A stretch of DNA of 12,538 nucleotides from assembly GCA_013349725.1 (NCBI GenBank), contig DUZB01000072.1, positions 1 through 12,538 of the forward strand, given 5' to 3'. Numbering within the stretch: position 1 is the stretch's first letter; each line of letters starts with the position of its first letter. A program made the position numbers and the translations under genes. The DNA is from Deltaproteobacteria bacterium (GTDB lineage Bacteria; Desulfobacterota; DSM-4660; Desulfatiglandales; Desulfatiglandaceae). Under the pieces are notes generated by a model that was not told the origin of the DNA, did not search any database, and saw only the letters and a program-made list of their open reading frames with translations. Shown piece by piece: positions 1 to 6,775 of this stretch.

Positions 1-230
1 GTCTCTAAGAGCCGCCAATGCAAAAAACACAAATAATCGGAACCATGCTCGTTCACGGGCTTTATAGCACCAGAGAAGTACCGGTCTTAGCTGTTTGAAC
101 TCGATCAGGATACAATAACGGAAAAAAGATTGAAACAAGCAAGAAGAGAGAGGATCAATTTAGAAAGTCTGAATTCGGCATAACATTTAGTTTCTTGTAG
201 GAAAAAATTGGGCCGCAGGCCAAATGCAAT

Positions 231-260
231 GCTCGTTCCCAGGCTCTGCCTGGGAATGCG
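231..260. repeat. REP-like palindromic element
   Basis: The sequence TTCCCAGGC-TCT-GCCTGGGAA (236-256) forms a perfect 9 bp stem with a 3 nt loop. The stem can be lengthened by one G-T wobble (235/257) and one C-G pair (234/258). The flanks GCTCG and TGCG resemble palindromic repeats that I recall as scattered in many bacterial genomes, some of them linked to REP-associated transposases. It is not followed by a T-tract, so it does not look like an intrinsic terminator. The palindrome is read directly; membership of a dispersed family is inferred. Confidence 0.6.
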
Positions 261-266
261 TAATAT

Positions 267-294
267 TCAATTCTCAATCCTTAATCCTCAATTT
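267..294. repeat. Degenerate 7 bp tandem repeat, four units
   Basis: Four consecutive heptamers can be read: TCAATTC, TCAATCC, TTAATCC and TCAATTT. They keep an exact 7 bp period and differ at one or two positions each. The array lies right after the REP-like palindrome in non-coding DNA. No function can be assigned. Confidence 0.5.
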
Positions 295-371
295 CCCTGT
301 CTTGAAGTTGAATCTCCTTTCAAAGTCCTTATGCTGTCTTGTCATCATAACAATGGGTAGAGCTTTTTTTG

Positions 372-400
372 TTGCACAGTTATATCGGTTATGACATATT
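372..400 (+). promoter_or_regulatory. Possible sigma70-type promoter for the moeA operon
   Basis: TTGCAC (372-377) and CATATT (395-400) are separated by 17 bp and match the -35 and -10 consensus at four of six positions each. Transcription would begin near 407, leaving a leader of about 38 nt before the GTG start of moeA. This is the only reasonable promoter-like pair I saw close to the operon, but matches of this quality also occur by chance in AT-rich DNA. Confidence 0.3.
379..400. promoter_or_regulatory. ModE-box-like operator overlapping the moeA promoter
   Basis: The half site GTTATAT (379-385) is followed, after 8 nt, by ACATATT (394-400). The ModE operator consensus as I remember it is TATAT-N7-TAYAT; here TATAT (381-385), 7 nt and GACAT (393-397) match it at 9 of 10 fixed positions. 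The site sits between and over the predicted -35 and -10 boxes, where a repressor would block transcription, and the operon encodes a ModE-type HTH protein. The site is read from the sequence; its function is inferred. Confidence 0.35.
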
Positions 401-444
401 CGAAACGGGAAATTTATTGATGTCAATCAGAGTTGGGAGTCTGT

Positions 445-1695
445 GTGGAAGCATTTTTTGAATTGAAAAAGCCGGATGAGGTTTTTGAGATTATCGACCG
501 GCTTGAGCCTTTGGAGGAGGAAACGGTTCCCCTTGAAGAATCGCTGGGGCGGGTGCTGAGCAGAGACCTCTTGGCGCCGGAAGATCTGCCTGGATTTCAT
601 CGATCTACCATGGATGGGTATGCCGTTCAGGCAAGAGGCACTTTTGGAGCAACGGAGAGTCTCCCCGCCCTGTTTGAGATGGCAGGTGAGGTTTCCATGG
701 GACGGAATGCCCCCATCATCGTGGCTGAAGGAGAGGCCGTGAAAATCCCCACGGGGGGCATGCTTCCCGAAGGGGCGGACGGGGTCGTCATGATCGAGTA
801 CTGCGCTTTGCTGGACGATAAAACGATTGAAATCAGCAAAGCCATTTCACCCCTCGAGAACATCATACAGCCGGGAGATGATTTCAAGGTGGGGGCTGTA
901 TTCCTGCAAAAGGGGCAACGATTACGTCCCCAGGATCTGGGTGTTGCGGCAGGCTTAGGGTTTTCCCATATTCCGGTTTTTTGCATACCCAAGGTGGCCA
1001 TTATCTCCACCGGAGATGAGATCGTTCAGGTGGAAAAAAAGCCGCTTTCAGGTCAAGTCAGAGATATAAACCGGTATACGCTGGGGGCTTTTTGCAGGGA
1101 AATGGGTGCAGAACCACTACCCATGGGAATTTGCCGGGATGATTTTCAAATGCTGAAGGATATGGTGCAAGAGGGCGCCGAGCGGGCTGACTCCGTCTGG
1201 GTTTCCGGAGGGAGTTCCGTCGGGACGAGAGATCTGACGCTGAAGGTCTTTGAAACGCTTCCCGGATTTGAGCTTCTTGTGCATGGGATTTCCATCAGTC
1301 CCGGAAAACCCACGATTTTAGGCAAGTGTGGCGCCGGAACCTTTGTGGGTCTGCCCGGCCATGTGGCTTCTGCACTTGTGGTGGCACAGGTTTTTATGTC
1401 GAGGGTTATCCTCAGGCTCCGCGGAGAAGACCATTCCCGTGCCTATGCTTTTCGTGAGGTGGAGGCCGAATTGAGTCAGAATGTGGAATCGGCCAACGGA
1501 CGTGAAGATTATCTGCGCGTCCGTCTCACCCAAGAAAAAGGACGGAACCTTGCGAAACCCGTTTTCGGCAAATCAGGACTTATTTCCACACTGGTTGATG
1601 CCGACGGCTTGGTTAAAATTGATATGAATACCGAAGGACTATATCAGGGACAGGTGGTGAAGGTAATGCTTTTCAGGCAGGGAGGACTCTCATGA
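445..1695 (+). CDS. moeA: Molybdopterin molybdenumtransferase MoeA
   Basis: MoeA inserts molybdate (or tungstate) into adenylylated molybdopterin in the cytoplasm, the last step of making the basic Mo cofactor. The 416-residue protein has the full family layout. Visible motifs are STMDGYA (54-60), PTGG (102-105), STGDE (188-192), the MoCF-fold signature SGGSSVGTRD (254-263), PGKPT (286-290) and GLPGHVAS (302-309). A small beta domain IV ends the protein. I chose GTG at 445 because GGGAG (435-439) sits 5 nt before it; an in-frame TTG at 433 would add four residues but has no ribosome binding site. The second proline of the usual LPGNP loop is valine here. The stop overlaps the next start as ATGA. 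This is the first gene of the Mo-cofactor operon. Length is close to the usual 400-410 residues. Confidence 0.93.
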   Translation: MEAFFELKKPDEVFEIIDRLEPLEEETVPLEESLGRVLSRDLLAPEDLPGFHRSTMDGYAVQARGTFGATESLPALFEMAGEVSMGRNAPIIVAEGEAVKIPTGGMLPEGADGVVMIEYCALLDDKTIEISKAISPLENIIQPGDDFKVGAVFLQKGQRLRPQDLGVAAGLGFSHIPVFCIPKVAIISTGDEIVQVEKKPLSGQVRDINRYTLGAFCREMGAEPLPMGICRDDFQMLKDMVQEGAERADSVWVSGGSSVGTRDLTLKVFETLPGFELLVHGISISPGKPTILGKCGAGTFVGLPGHVASALVVAQVFMSRVILRLRGEDHSRAYAFREVEAELSQNVESANGREDYLRVRLTQEKGRNLAKPVFGKSGLISTLVDADGLVKIDMNTEGLYQGQVVKVMLFRQGGLS

Positions 1696-3632
1696 AAAGA
1701 CAAGTGTACCTGTCTTTGAAACCCCTTGAGGAAGCGAAGCATATCTTCTTTTCCCGTTTTCATTCCGGCATGAGAACGGGAGTCGAGACCATAAAGGCTG
1801 CAGATGCACAGGGGCGTGTCACAGCAGAAGCTGTTTTTGCGAAGAGATCCTCGCCTTCCTATCATTCTTCCGCCATGGACGGTGTTGTCGTACGGGCTGA
1901 ACAGACGTATGGAACAACAGAGCGCAATCCGAAAGTCCTCCAGTTGGGGGAAGATGCATTATGGGTCAACACGGGGCAGCCCATCCCTGAATCTTTCGAT
2001 GCCGTTATCATGGTTGAAAAACTCCATCAAATAGATGATAGCCATGTGGAAATACGCTCTCCGGCGTATCCGTGGCAACATGTTCGCAAGGTTGGTGAGG
2101 ATATTGTGGCAACAGAGCTCCTTTTTCCTGTAAATCACAGAGTTCGACCTTACGATATCGGCGCCCTCATCAGCGGAGGGGTTTCGTCGCTGCAGGTCTG
2201 GAAAAGGCCGAAAGTGGCTGTTATCCCCACCGGATCGGAGCTCATAAACCACAAGGATGCAGAAAAAATCGACGACATGATGCCGGGCCGGATCATTGAG
2301 TTCAACTCTCTTGTGATCGGAGCCCTGGTGCGGGAGTGTGGGGGGAGCCCGATTATTTTTGATATTGTTCCTGATCATCAAGAAAGTATCCTCAAAGCCC
2401 TCCATGAAGCCTTTGATTCCGGTGCGGATGTGATTATAATAAATGCGGGATCTTCTGCTGGAAGCAAAGACTATACCGTACATGTGGTCAGTGAGATGGG
2501 AGAGGTCCTGGTTCATGGTGTGGCCATGATGCCGGGAAAACCTACTTTGTTGGGGGTGGCAGGCGACAGACCGATTATAGGGAATCCCGGATATGCGGTT
2601 TCTTCCACAATTTCTTTCGATCAATTCGTCAGGCCTCTCCTTTGTACCTTGCAGGGTCTTCCTTCCCCGCCGGCAAAGACCATTGCAGTGCAACCGACCA
2701 GGGATATTCCGTCCAAGGTTGGGACGGAAGAGTTTCTGCGGGTAAATATCGGGAAAGTTGGTCATAGATATGTAGCGACGCCACTGTCGAGAGCTGCCGG
2801 GTCCGTTACTACCTTGACCAGGGCGGAAGGAATCCTCCGCATTCCTGCCATGTCCGAAGGGCTGATTCAGGGGAAGACGGTGACTGCGGAACTCCTCGTG
2901 GAAGAGCAGGAACTGCTCAACACGGTGGTCGTCATCGGGAGTCACGATATTACCATTGATATCCTGGGGGACGAGATACGGGCTTCGGGGCGGAATATTC
3001 GAATTTCATCAGGCAATGTGGGAAGCCTTGGGGGGCTTCTGGCCTTGAGGAAAGGATCCTGCCATATGTCCGGATCTCATCTGCTCGATGCGCAAACAGG
3101 GGAGTATAATATTCCATTTATCAGGAAATACGTGAAAGGGCTTGACGTAAGCGTCTTTCACCTTGTCCTGAGAGAACAGGGATTAATTGTCACCAAAGGG
3201 AATCCAAAAGGTATCAGGGGCATCGAAGACCTGTCCAGAAAAGATGTGGCGTTTGTCAATCGCCAGGCAGGTTCGGGAACCAGGGTTCTGCTTGATTATA
3301 AACTGGGGCTATTGGATATGAGTCCCCAGCTAATCAGAGGATTCGCCCATGAAGAGTATACCCACATGAATGTCGCTGTGGCAGTCCTCAGCGGAGCTGC
3401 CGACTGCGGCATGGGTATTTTTGCGGCAGCCAGAGCTCTTGATCTGGACTTTGTTCCGATCGTACAGGAGCAGTACGATCTGATTGTACCGACTTTGATG
3501 TTGGATGCCCCCCATATAAAGGGTGTACTGGAGACCATTCGTTCTAAACATTTCAGAGAGAGGGTCAGATCTCTTGGTGGATATGATCCTTCCCTGAGTG
3601 GTGAACTTTTTGCGGAAATGAAGGGAGGCTGA
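1692..3632 (+). CDS. MoeA-like protein fused to a PBP-like (LysR substrate-binding type) domain
   Basis: The 646-residue protein has two parts. Residues 1-405 are a second MoeA: SSAMDG (59-64), NTGQP (93-97), PTGSE (179-183), NAGSSAGSKD (251-260) and PGKPT (281-285). Residues about 411-640 resemble the periplasmic-binding-protein-like domain often found behind MoeA or ModE-type HTH domains. They start at GSHD (416-419) and contain RQAGSGTR (524-531), the typical anion-binding loop. No signal peptide is seen, so it should be cytoplasmic. The family has been proposed to bind molybdate or tungstate; its true ligand is not shown by the sequence. GGAGG six bases before the ATG supports the start, and the gene overlaps moeA by 4 bp, so translation is probably coupled. 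The loop GNPGYAVSS (297-305) lacks the second proline of the classical MoeA GNP loop, as in the first paralogue. The MoeA half may be catalytic, W-specific or regulatory. Confidence 0.9.
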   Translation: MKRQVYLSLKPLEEAKHIFFSRFHSGMRTGVETIKAADAQGRVTAEAVFAKRSSPSYHSSAMDGVVVRAEQTYGTTERNPKVLQLGEDALWVNTGQPIPESFDAVIMVEKLHQIDDSHVEIRSPAYPWQHVRKVGEDIVATELLFPVNHRVRPYDIGALISGGVSSLQVWKRPKVAVIPTGSELINHKDAEKIDDMMPGRIIEFNSLVIGALVRECGGSPIIFDIVPDHQESILKALHEAFDSGADVIIINAGSSAGSKDYTVHVVSEMGEVLVHGVAMMPGKPTLLGVAGDRPIIGNPGYAVSSTISFDQFVRPLLCTLQGLPSPPAKTIAVQPTRDIPSKVGTEEFLRVNIGKVGHRYVATPLSRAAGSVTTLTRAEGILRIPAMSEGLIQGKTVTAELLVEEQELLNTVVVIGSHDITIDILGDEIRASGRNIRISSGNVGSLGGLLALRKGSCHMSGSHLLDAQTGEYNIPFIRKYVKGLDVSVFHLVLREQGLIVTKGNPKGIRGIEDLSRKDVAFVNRQAGSGTRVLLDYKLGLLDMSPQLIRGFAHEEYTHMNVAVAVLSGAADCGMGIFAAARALDLDFVPIVQEQYDLIVPTLMLDAPHIKGVLETIRSKHFRERVRSLGGYDPSLSGELFAEMKGG

Positions 3633-3633
3633 T

Positions 3634-3987
3634 ATGGTAGAACTCAGGATCATGTCGCGGCAATGGATCGTTGATGAGCACGGAAATATCATTATGGGAG
3701 AGGGTCGAAAGGCAATCCTTGAAAATATTGATAAAACCGGCTCGATTAACCAGACAGCAAAGATAATGAAGATGTCTTACAAAGGTGTCTGGGGTAAAAT
3801 AAAGGCGACAGAGAAGTATCTCAATGACGATATTGTACATGCCGACAGGAAAAATGGGACCAGACTTTCAGAAACAGGAAGAGAACTTCTCAGGAAGTAC
3901 ACGGCATTGAAGGACCAGTGCACCAATGAAGACAACCGGTGTTTTGAAATCGTTTTCGGCAAAGACTGCGGCCAGGAAGGGGAGTAG
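3634..3987 (+). CDS. ModE-type winged HTH transcriptional regulator, HTH domain only
   Basis: The 117-residue protein matches the N-terminal DNA-binding domain of ModE, the molybdate-responsive regulator. Residues 36-60 (from GSINQTA to IKATEK) form the helix-turn-helix, and TRLSETGRELLRKY (77-90) is the family's wing/last-helix region. The C-terminal molybdate-binding (molbindin) domains of E. coli ModE (about 260 residues) are absent, so it cannot sense molybdate by that route. GGGAGG (3623-3628) lies 5 nt before the ATG, and only 1 nt separates it from the preceding stop. The tail after residue 92 carries three cysteines (96, 103, 112), which is unusual and might bind metal or be incidental. 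It probably controls its own operon, but this is inferred. A second ATG at 3652 is possible but has no ribosome binding site. Confidence 0.85.
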   Translation: MVELRIMSRQWIVDEHGNIIMGEGRKAILENIDKTGSINQTAKIMKMSYKGVWGKIKATEKYLNDDIVHADRKNGTRLSETGRELLRKYTALKDQCTNEDNRCFEIVFGKDCGQEGE

Positions 3988-3991
3988 GGGA

Positions 3992-4561
3992 GTGAAGAGC
4001 TTGTTGGAGTTGCCTATTGTTTCTGTTGTGGGTTTTTCAGGAAGCGGGAAAACCACATTCATTGAAAAACTGATTCCACAACTTACTGCTCGCAATATCC
4101 GGGTTGGAACATTGAAGCATGATGTGCATGGTTTTGAAATGGACAAGCCTGGCAAAGACAGCTGGAGGCATAAACATGCCGGCGCCGTTGTGACGGTTAT
4201 TTCGTCGCCCAGGCAGATCGGAATGGTCAAGGATGTGGATCATGATCACGACCCGGACGAGTTAAAGCCTCTTTTCAAGGAGGTACAGATTATCCTTGCA
4301 GAAGGATACAAGAGACAAAACAGACCCAAGCTGGAGATTTTCAGACCGGAAATTCGAGAAAAACCTTTCTGCGCGGGAGACGATGCCCTGATCGGGTTAA
4401 TCAGCGATGTTTCCGTTGACCTGGGAGTCCCGCGGTTTTCCCTGGATGATGCGGAAGGGGTCGCGGAATTTCTGATTTCGTATTTTAAACTCCTGCCGGA
4501 ATGCCGGAGGGAGAGCCGCTGCAATGTATTGACGTCCAGGGGGTTGAAAAACGCCGTTTGA
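3992..4561 (+). CDS. mobB: Molybdopterin-guanine dinucleotide biosynthesis protein MobB
   Basis: MobB is a P-loop GTP-binding protein that assists MobA when the guanine dinucleotide form of the Mo cofactor is made, in the cytoplasm. In the 189-residue product the Walker A motif is GFSGSGKTT (14-22). Family motifs KHD (42-44), DKPGKDSWR (51-59) with AGA after it, and AEGYK (103-107) are all present. I chose GTG at 3992 because AAGGGGAG (3977-3984) lies 7 nt before it and the protein then begins just ahead of the conserved first strand. An upstream ATG at 3926 would add 22 residues that overlap the ModE-like gene and show no similarity. The last 20 or so residues are Arg/Cys-rich and not part of the family core. 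No mobA is in the window, so the partner must be encoded elsewhere. It is the last gene of the Mo operon. Confidence 0.9.
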   Translation: MKSLLELPIVSVVGFSGSGKTTFIEKLIPQLTARNIRVGTLKHDVHGFEMDKPGKDSWRHKHAGAVVTVISSPRQIGMVKDVDHDHDPDELKPLFKEVQIILAEGYKRQNRPKLEIFRPEIREKPFCAGDDALIGLISDVSVDLGVPRFSLDDAEGVAEFLISYFKLLPECRRESRCNVLTSRGLKNAV

Positions 4562-4577
4562 ATCGTACGGAGATAGG

Positions 4578-4604
4578 ACGCAGATTACGCAGATACACGC
4601 AGAT
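4578..4604. repeat. Short tandem repeat of ACGCAGAT, three units
   Basis: ACGCAGAT occurs at 4578-4585, 4587-4594 and 4597-4604, with periods of 9 and 10 bp. It lies in the 66 bp gap between mobB and tolQ, immediately before the tolQ ribosome binding site. Motifs of this kind (CGCAGAT or CGCGGAT in 9-10 bp steps) are familiar as dispersed intergenic repeats in several bacterial groups; I state that from memory. It could be a remnant of a small mobile repeat, or a binding site. Confidence 0.55.
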
Positions 4605-4627
4605 ACACAATTAAGAAAGGAACTCCC

Positions 4628-5431
4628 ATGTTAGATTTCCCTTTTGTCGCTCTTGCACCACTGGGGGCGTTTTCAGAAAGTGCCATAGGAAGCGATATTG
4701 TCCAAATGATTATTCATGCGGGACCTATGGTGAAGTTTGTTCTGCTTGTTCTTTTTTCGTTTTCATTCATTTCCTGGACTATTATCTTTATGAAATTCAG
4801 ACTCTTGAAAAGAGCTGCATCTCAGACGGACGACTTTCTGGAGCTGTTCTGGGAAAATCGAGATATGAAGAGAATCTATACGGAGAGTGAACGAATGGGA
4901 TCAAGTCCGGTGGCGAGTCTTTTCAGGGCCGGGTATGCTGAATTGAGCCGTATCAAAAAAGCCCAGGCCGGTCCCGATGTCGCGCAGGGCAGGGCAGGAA
5001 CGGAAGGCGAAATGGCGACGGCCGGAAAGGGCTCAGGCAGGGAAACCATGGCGGTCCAGAGGGCCCTCATGGATAATCTTGAAAGGTCGCTTAAAAAGGC
5101 TACCATAGACCAGCATAACAAATTGGATAGGGCGCTGAGCTTTCTTGCCACAACGGGAAATACGACCCCCTTCATTGGTCTTTTTGGAACCGTGTGGGGA
5201 ATTATGGAATCCTTCCGAAACATAGGTCTGAAAGGTTCTGCCAATCTGGCTGTGGTCGCGCCGGGGATTTCCGAGGCGCTTATCGCAACCGCCTGCGGTC
5301 TGGCTGCGGCGATTCCTGCTGTGGTGGCCTATAACTATTTTTCCCAGAGGGTATCGTCGCTGAATTCAGAAATGGATATTTTTACGACAGATTTCCTGAC
5401 CATGGTTGGGAGAAGGGCTTTTGTGAATTAA
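4628..5431 (+). CDS. tolQ: TolQ, inner-membrane proton-channel subunit of Tol-Pal
   Basis: TolQ, with TolR, forms the proton-driven motor in the inner membrane that powers TolA (MotA/TolQ/ExbB family). The 267-residue protein has three membrane segments at about 33-55, 172-194 and 213-236. The hallmark stretch TTGNTTPFIGLFGTVWG (175-191) and the APGISEALIATA segment (211-222) are conserved. A polar, Gly/Ala/Glu-rich insertion at about 112-140, in the cytoplasmic loop, makes it longer than E. coli TolQ (230 residues). The insertion interrupts no conserved motif. AAAGGA (4617-4622 region) precedes the ATG by 6-7 nt. It is the first gene of the tol cluster; tolR follows after 4 nt. ExbB is the alternative, but the complete tol order that follows settles the call. 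Confidence 0.93.
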   Translation: MLDFPFVALAPLGAFSESAIGSDIVQMIIHAGPMVKFVLLVLFSFSFISWTIIFMKFRLLKRAASQTDDFLELFWENRDMKRIYTESERMGSSPVASLFRAGYAELSRIKKAQAGPDVAQGRAGTEGEMATAGKGSGRETMAVQRALMDNLERSLKKATIDQHNKLDRALSFLATTGNTTPFIGLFGTVWGIMESFRNIGLKGSANLAVVAPGISEALIATACGLAAAIPAVVAYNYFSQRVSSLNSEMDIFTTDFLTMVGRRAFVN

Positions 5432-5435
5432 AAAA

Positions 5436-5846
5436 ATGTATACGAATCAAGGTGGAAATAACAGACGTCTCATGTCTGAAATCAACGTTACCCCCCTCGT
5501 GGACGTAATGCTTGTTCTGCTTATTATATTTATGGTGGCAGCGCCCATGATGATACAGGGGGTTGATGTCAGCCTTCCCAAGACAGCCACGAGAAATATA
5601 AAGACGCAGGATGAGCCTCTCATGTTGACCGTGAACAAGAATGGGCAGATTTTCCTCGAGAGCCACCAGATTGAGTTGGCGAATCTGGAAACGAAAGTGA
5701 AGAATATTTTTGAGAACCGACGCGAGAAAGAGGTGCTTCTGCGAGCCGACAAAGATGTCTCCTACGGTTTTGTTATTGAAGTTATCGCGAGGGTTAAAAG
5801 GGCTGGAATTGACAAGCTGGGAATGGTAACGGAACCTTTGGATTGA
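5436..5846 (+). CDS. tolR: TolR, ExbD/TolR-family inner-membrane protein
   Basis: TolR is the second subunit of the Tol motor and has one membrane span and a periplasmic domain that contacts peptidoglycan. The 136-residue protein begins with the typical basic stretch and MSEINVTPLVDVMLVLLIIFM. The membrane helix spans about 22-42 and contains the proton-carrying aspartate at D23. The periplasmic domain (about 60-136) is of normal length and contains LLRADKDVSYG, usual for the family. There is no clear ribosome binding site, but the start is only 4 nt after the tolQ stop, so translational coupling is likely. A start at the internal ATG (5472) would remove the conserved basic residues and is less likely. 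Confidence 0.92.
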   Translation: MYTNQGGNNRRLMSEINVTPLVDVMLVLLIIFMVAAPMMIQGVDVSLPKTATRNIKTQDEPLMLTVNKNGQIFLESHQIELANLETKVKNIFENRREKEVLLRADKDVSYGFVIEVIARVKRAGIDKLGMVTEPLD

Positions 5847-5876
5847 TGGTTGCGCCCGATGTTTCAAGTGTGATGT

Positions 5877-6719
5877 ATGAGAAAAAACAGGAAAAAACCT
5901 ATTGAAAATACCCGGAGAATGTGGACACGCCCCCTTATATTCTCTCTGGCTTTTCATTTGACGGTTTTTTCCATGTTCTTTTTTGTCCCGGAATCGATGC
6001 CGACCCGCAGGATGAACGGCCCGACTGTCTATGAAGTTGACCTCGTGCAACTGCCTCCTGAACCTGCAAAAAAAGCGAAAAATGCAGCTGTTGTTTCTCC
6101 CGGAAAGACGATTGCCGGTTCCGCAAAAACTGCACCATCAAGGCGAATCAGTCCCCCTGTAAAGGAAGAAAAACCGGTTATCATTGGGAAAAGGGTCATC
6201 GAGCGGGAAACACCGAAAAAAGAGAACCCCGAAAAAAAAGTGGAAAAACCGAAGGTAGACGCATCAAAACTGATAGATCAGGCCATTAGCAAAATAGAGA
6301 GGAAGGTGCAAACGGAGAAAAAAGATCATCTGAGTAGTGCTTTATCCAAAATCCAATCCCAGGTTGAAAAAACGGAAAAAGAAAATCCGCAGGGAGATCT
6401 ATCGGAGACCGGCATTTCCATAAGGCTTTATCAGATGGAAGTCGCGGAACGCATCAAGCAAAACTGGTCCTATCCCATGGCCATAAGCAATCCGGGAGAG
6501 TACCAGGCTATTGAGGCCGTTGTGGTGGTGACGGTCAGGGAAAACGGAACCATCATTCGATTCTCAGTCAAGAAGAAGTCCTCGAGTACCCTTTTTGATG
6601 CGTCCGTTCTCAAGGCCATTGAGAGATCTGATCCTCTCCCCCCATTTCCGGAGGGGTACCGCAAGAGTACAGATGATATTGAGATCAGATTCAATCTCAG
6701 TGACATGGAGACTTCTTGA
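5877..6719 (+). CDS. tolA: TolA-like energy transducer with TonB/TolA C-terminal domain
   Basis: TolA links the TolQ-TolR motor to TolB and Pal across the periplasm. The 280-residue protein has a basic cytoplasmic start, one membrane helix at about 19-37, a Lys/Glu/Pro-rich stalk (about 50-180), and a C-terminal TonB/TolA fold (about 185-275) holding IKQNWSYP and FPEGYR. The membrane helix carries S23-x3-H27, the Ser/His pair that TolA and TonB use to couple to their motor. It is much shorter than E. coli TolA (421 residues), mainly in the stalk. The stalk is charged but is not the Ala-rich repeat of enterobacterial TolA. An in-frame stop directly before ATG 5877 fixes the start; its ribosome binding site is weak. 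TonB is the alternative name, but the position between tolR and tolB favours TolA. Confidence 0.82.
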   Translation: MRKNRKKPIENTRRMWTRPLIFSLAFHLTVFSMFFFVPESMPTRRMNGPTVYEVDLVQLPPEPAKKAKNAAVVSPGKTIAGSAKTAPSRRISPPVKEEKPVIIGKRVIERETPKKENPEKKVEKPKVDASKLIDQAISKIERKVQTEKKDHLSSALSKIQSQVEKTEKENPQGDLSETGISIRLYQMEVAERIKQNWSYPMAISNPGEYQAIEAVVVVTVRENGTIIRFSVKKKSSSTLFDASVLKAIERSDPLPPFPEGYRKSTDDIEIRFNLSDMETS

Positions 6720-6775
6720 AGTTTTTTGACCGGAAAATATGAATGATGTAAGTCCATGGAGGTTTCATTTTTGAA

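Larger units (their letters stand above)
1..444. other. Non-coding, repeat-rich leader region upstream of moeA
   Basis: No convincing gene is seen here. The longest open stretch I checked by eye (18-98, 26 codons) has no ribosome binding site and no recognisable similarity. The region is AT-rich and contains a palindrome (231-260), a degenerate 7 bp tandem repeat (267-294), and a possible promoter with an overlapping ModE-box-like site just before moeA. The 10-mer ATGCTCGTTC occurs at 45-54 and again at 229-238, so the first 60 bases may hold a decayed second copy of the palindromic element. What lies upstream of position 1 is unknown. Confidence 0.6.

Noticed and set aside
18..98. 26-codon open frame in the leader region
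   Set aside because: No ribosome binding site, no similarity, and too short to support.
261..300. Tandem repeat read as a CRISPR array
   Set aside because: Units are only 7 bp, directly adjacent and without spacers.
1959..2945. Long open frame of 328 codons on the minus strand opposite the moeA-PBP gene
   Set aside because: It lies wholly antisense to a well-recognised gene, and its translation is rich in Arg, His, Ser and Pro with no recognisable domain. It is a by-product of the sense coding pattern.
3926..3991. Upstream ATG extension of mobB
   Set aside because: It would overlap the ModE-like gene by 62 bases and adds non-conserved residues. The GTG at 3992 has a good ribosome binding site and fits the family start.
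5382..6050. Minus-strand open frame of 222 codons across tolQ, tolR and tolA
   Set aside because: It is antisense to three conserved genes, has no domain, and has no sign of a ribosome binding site that I could credit.
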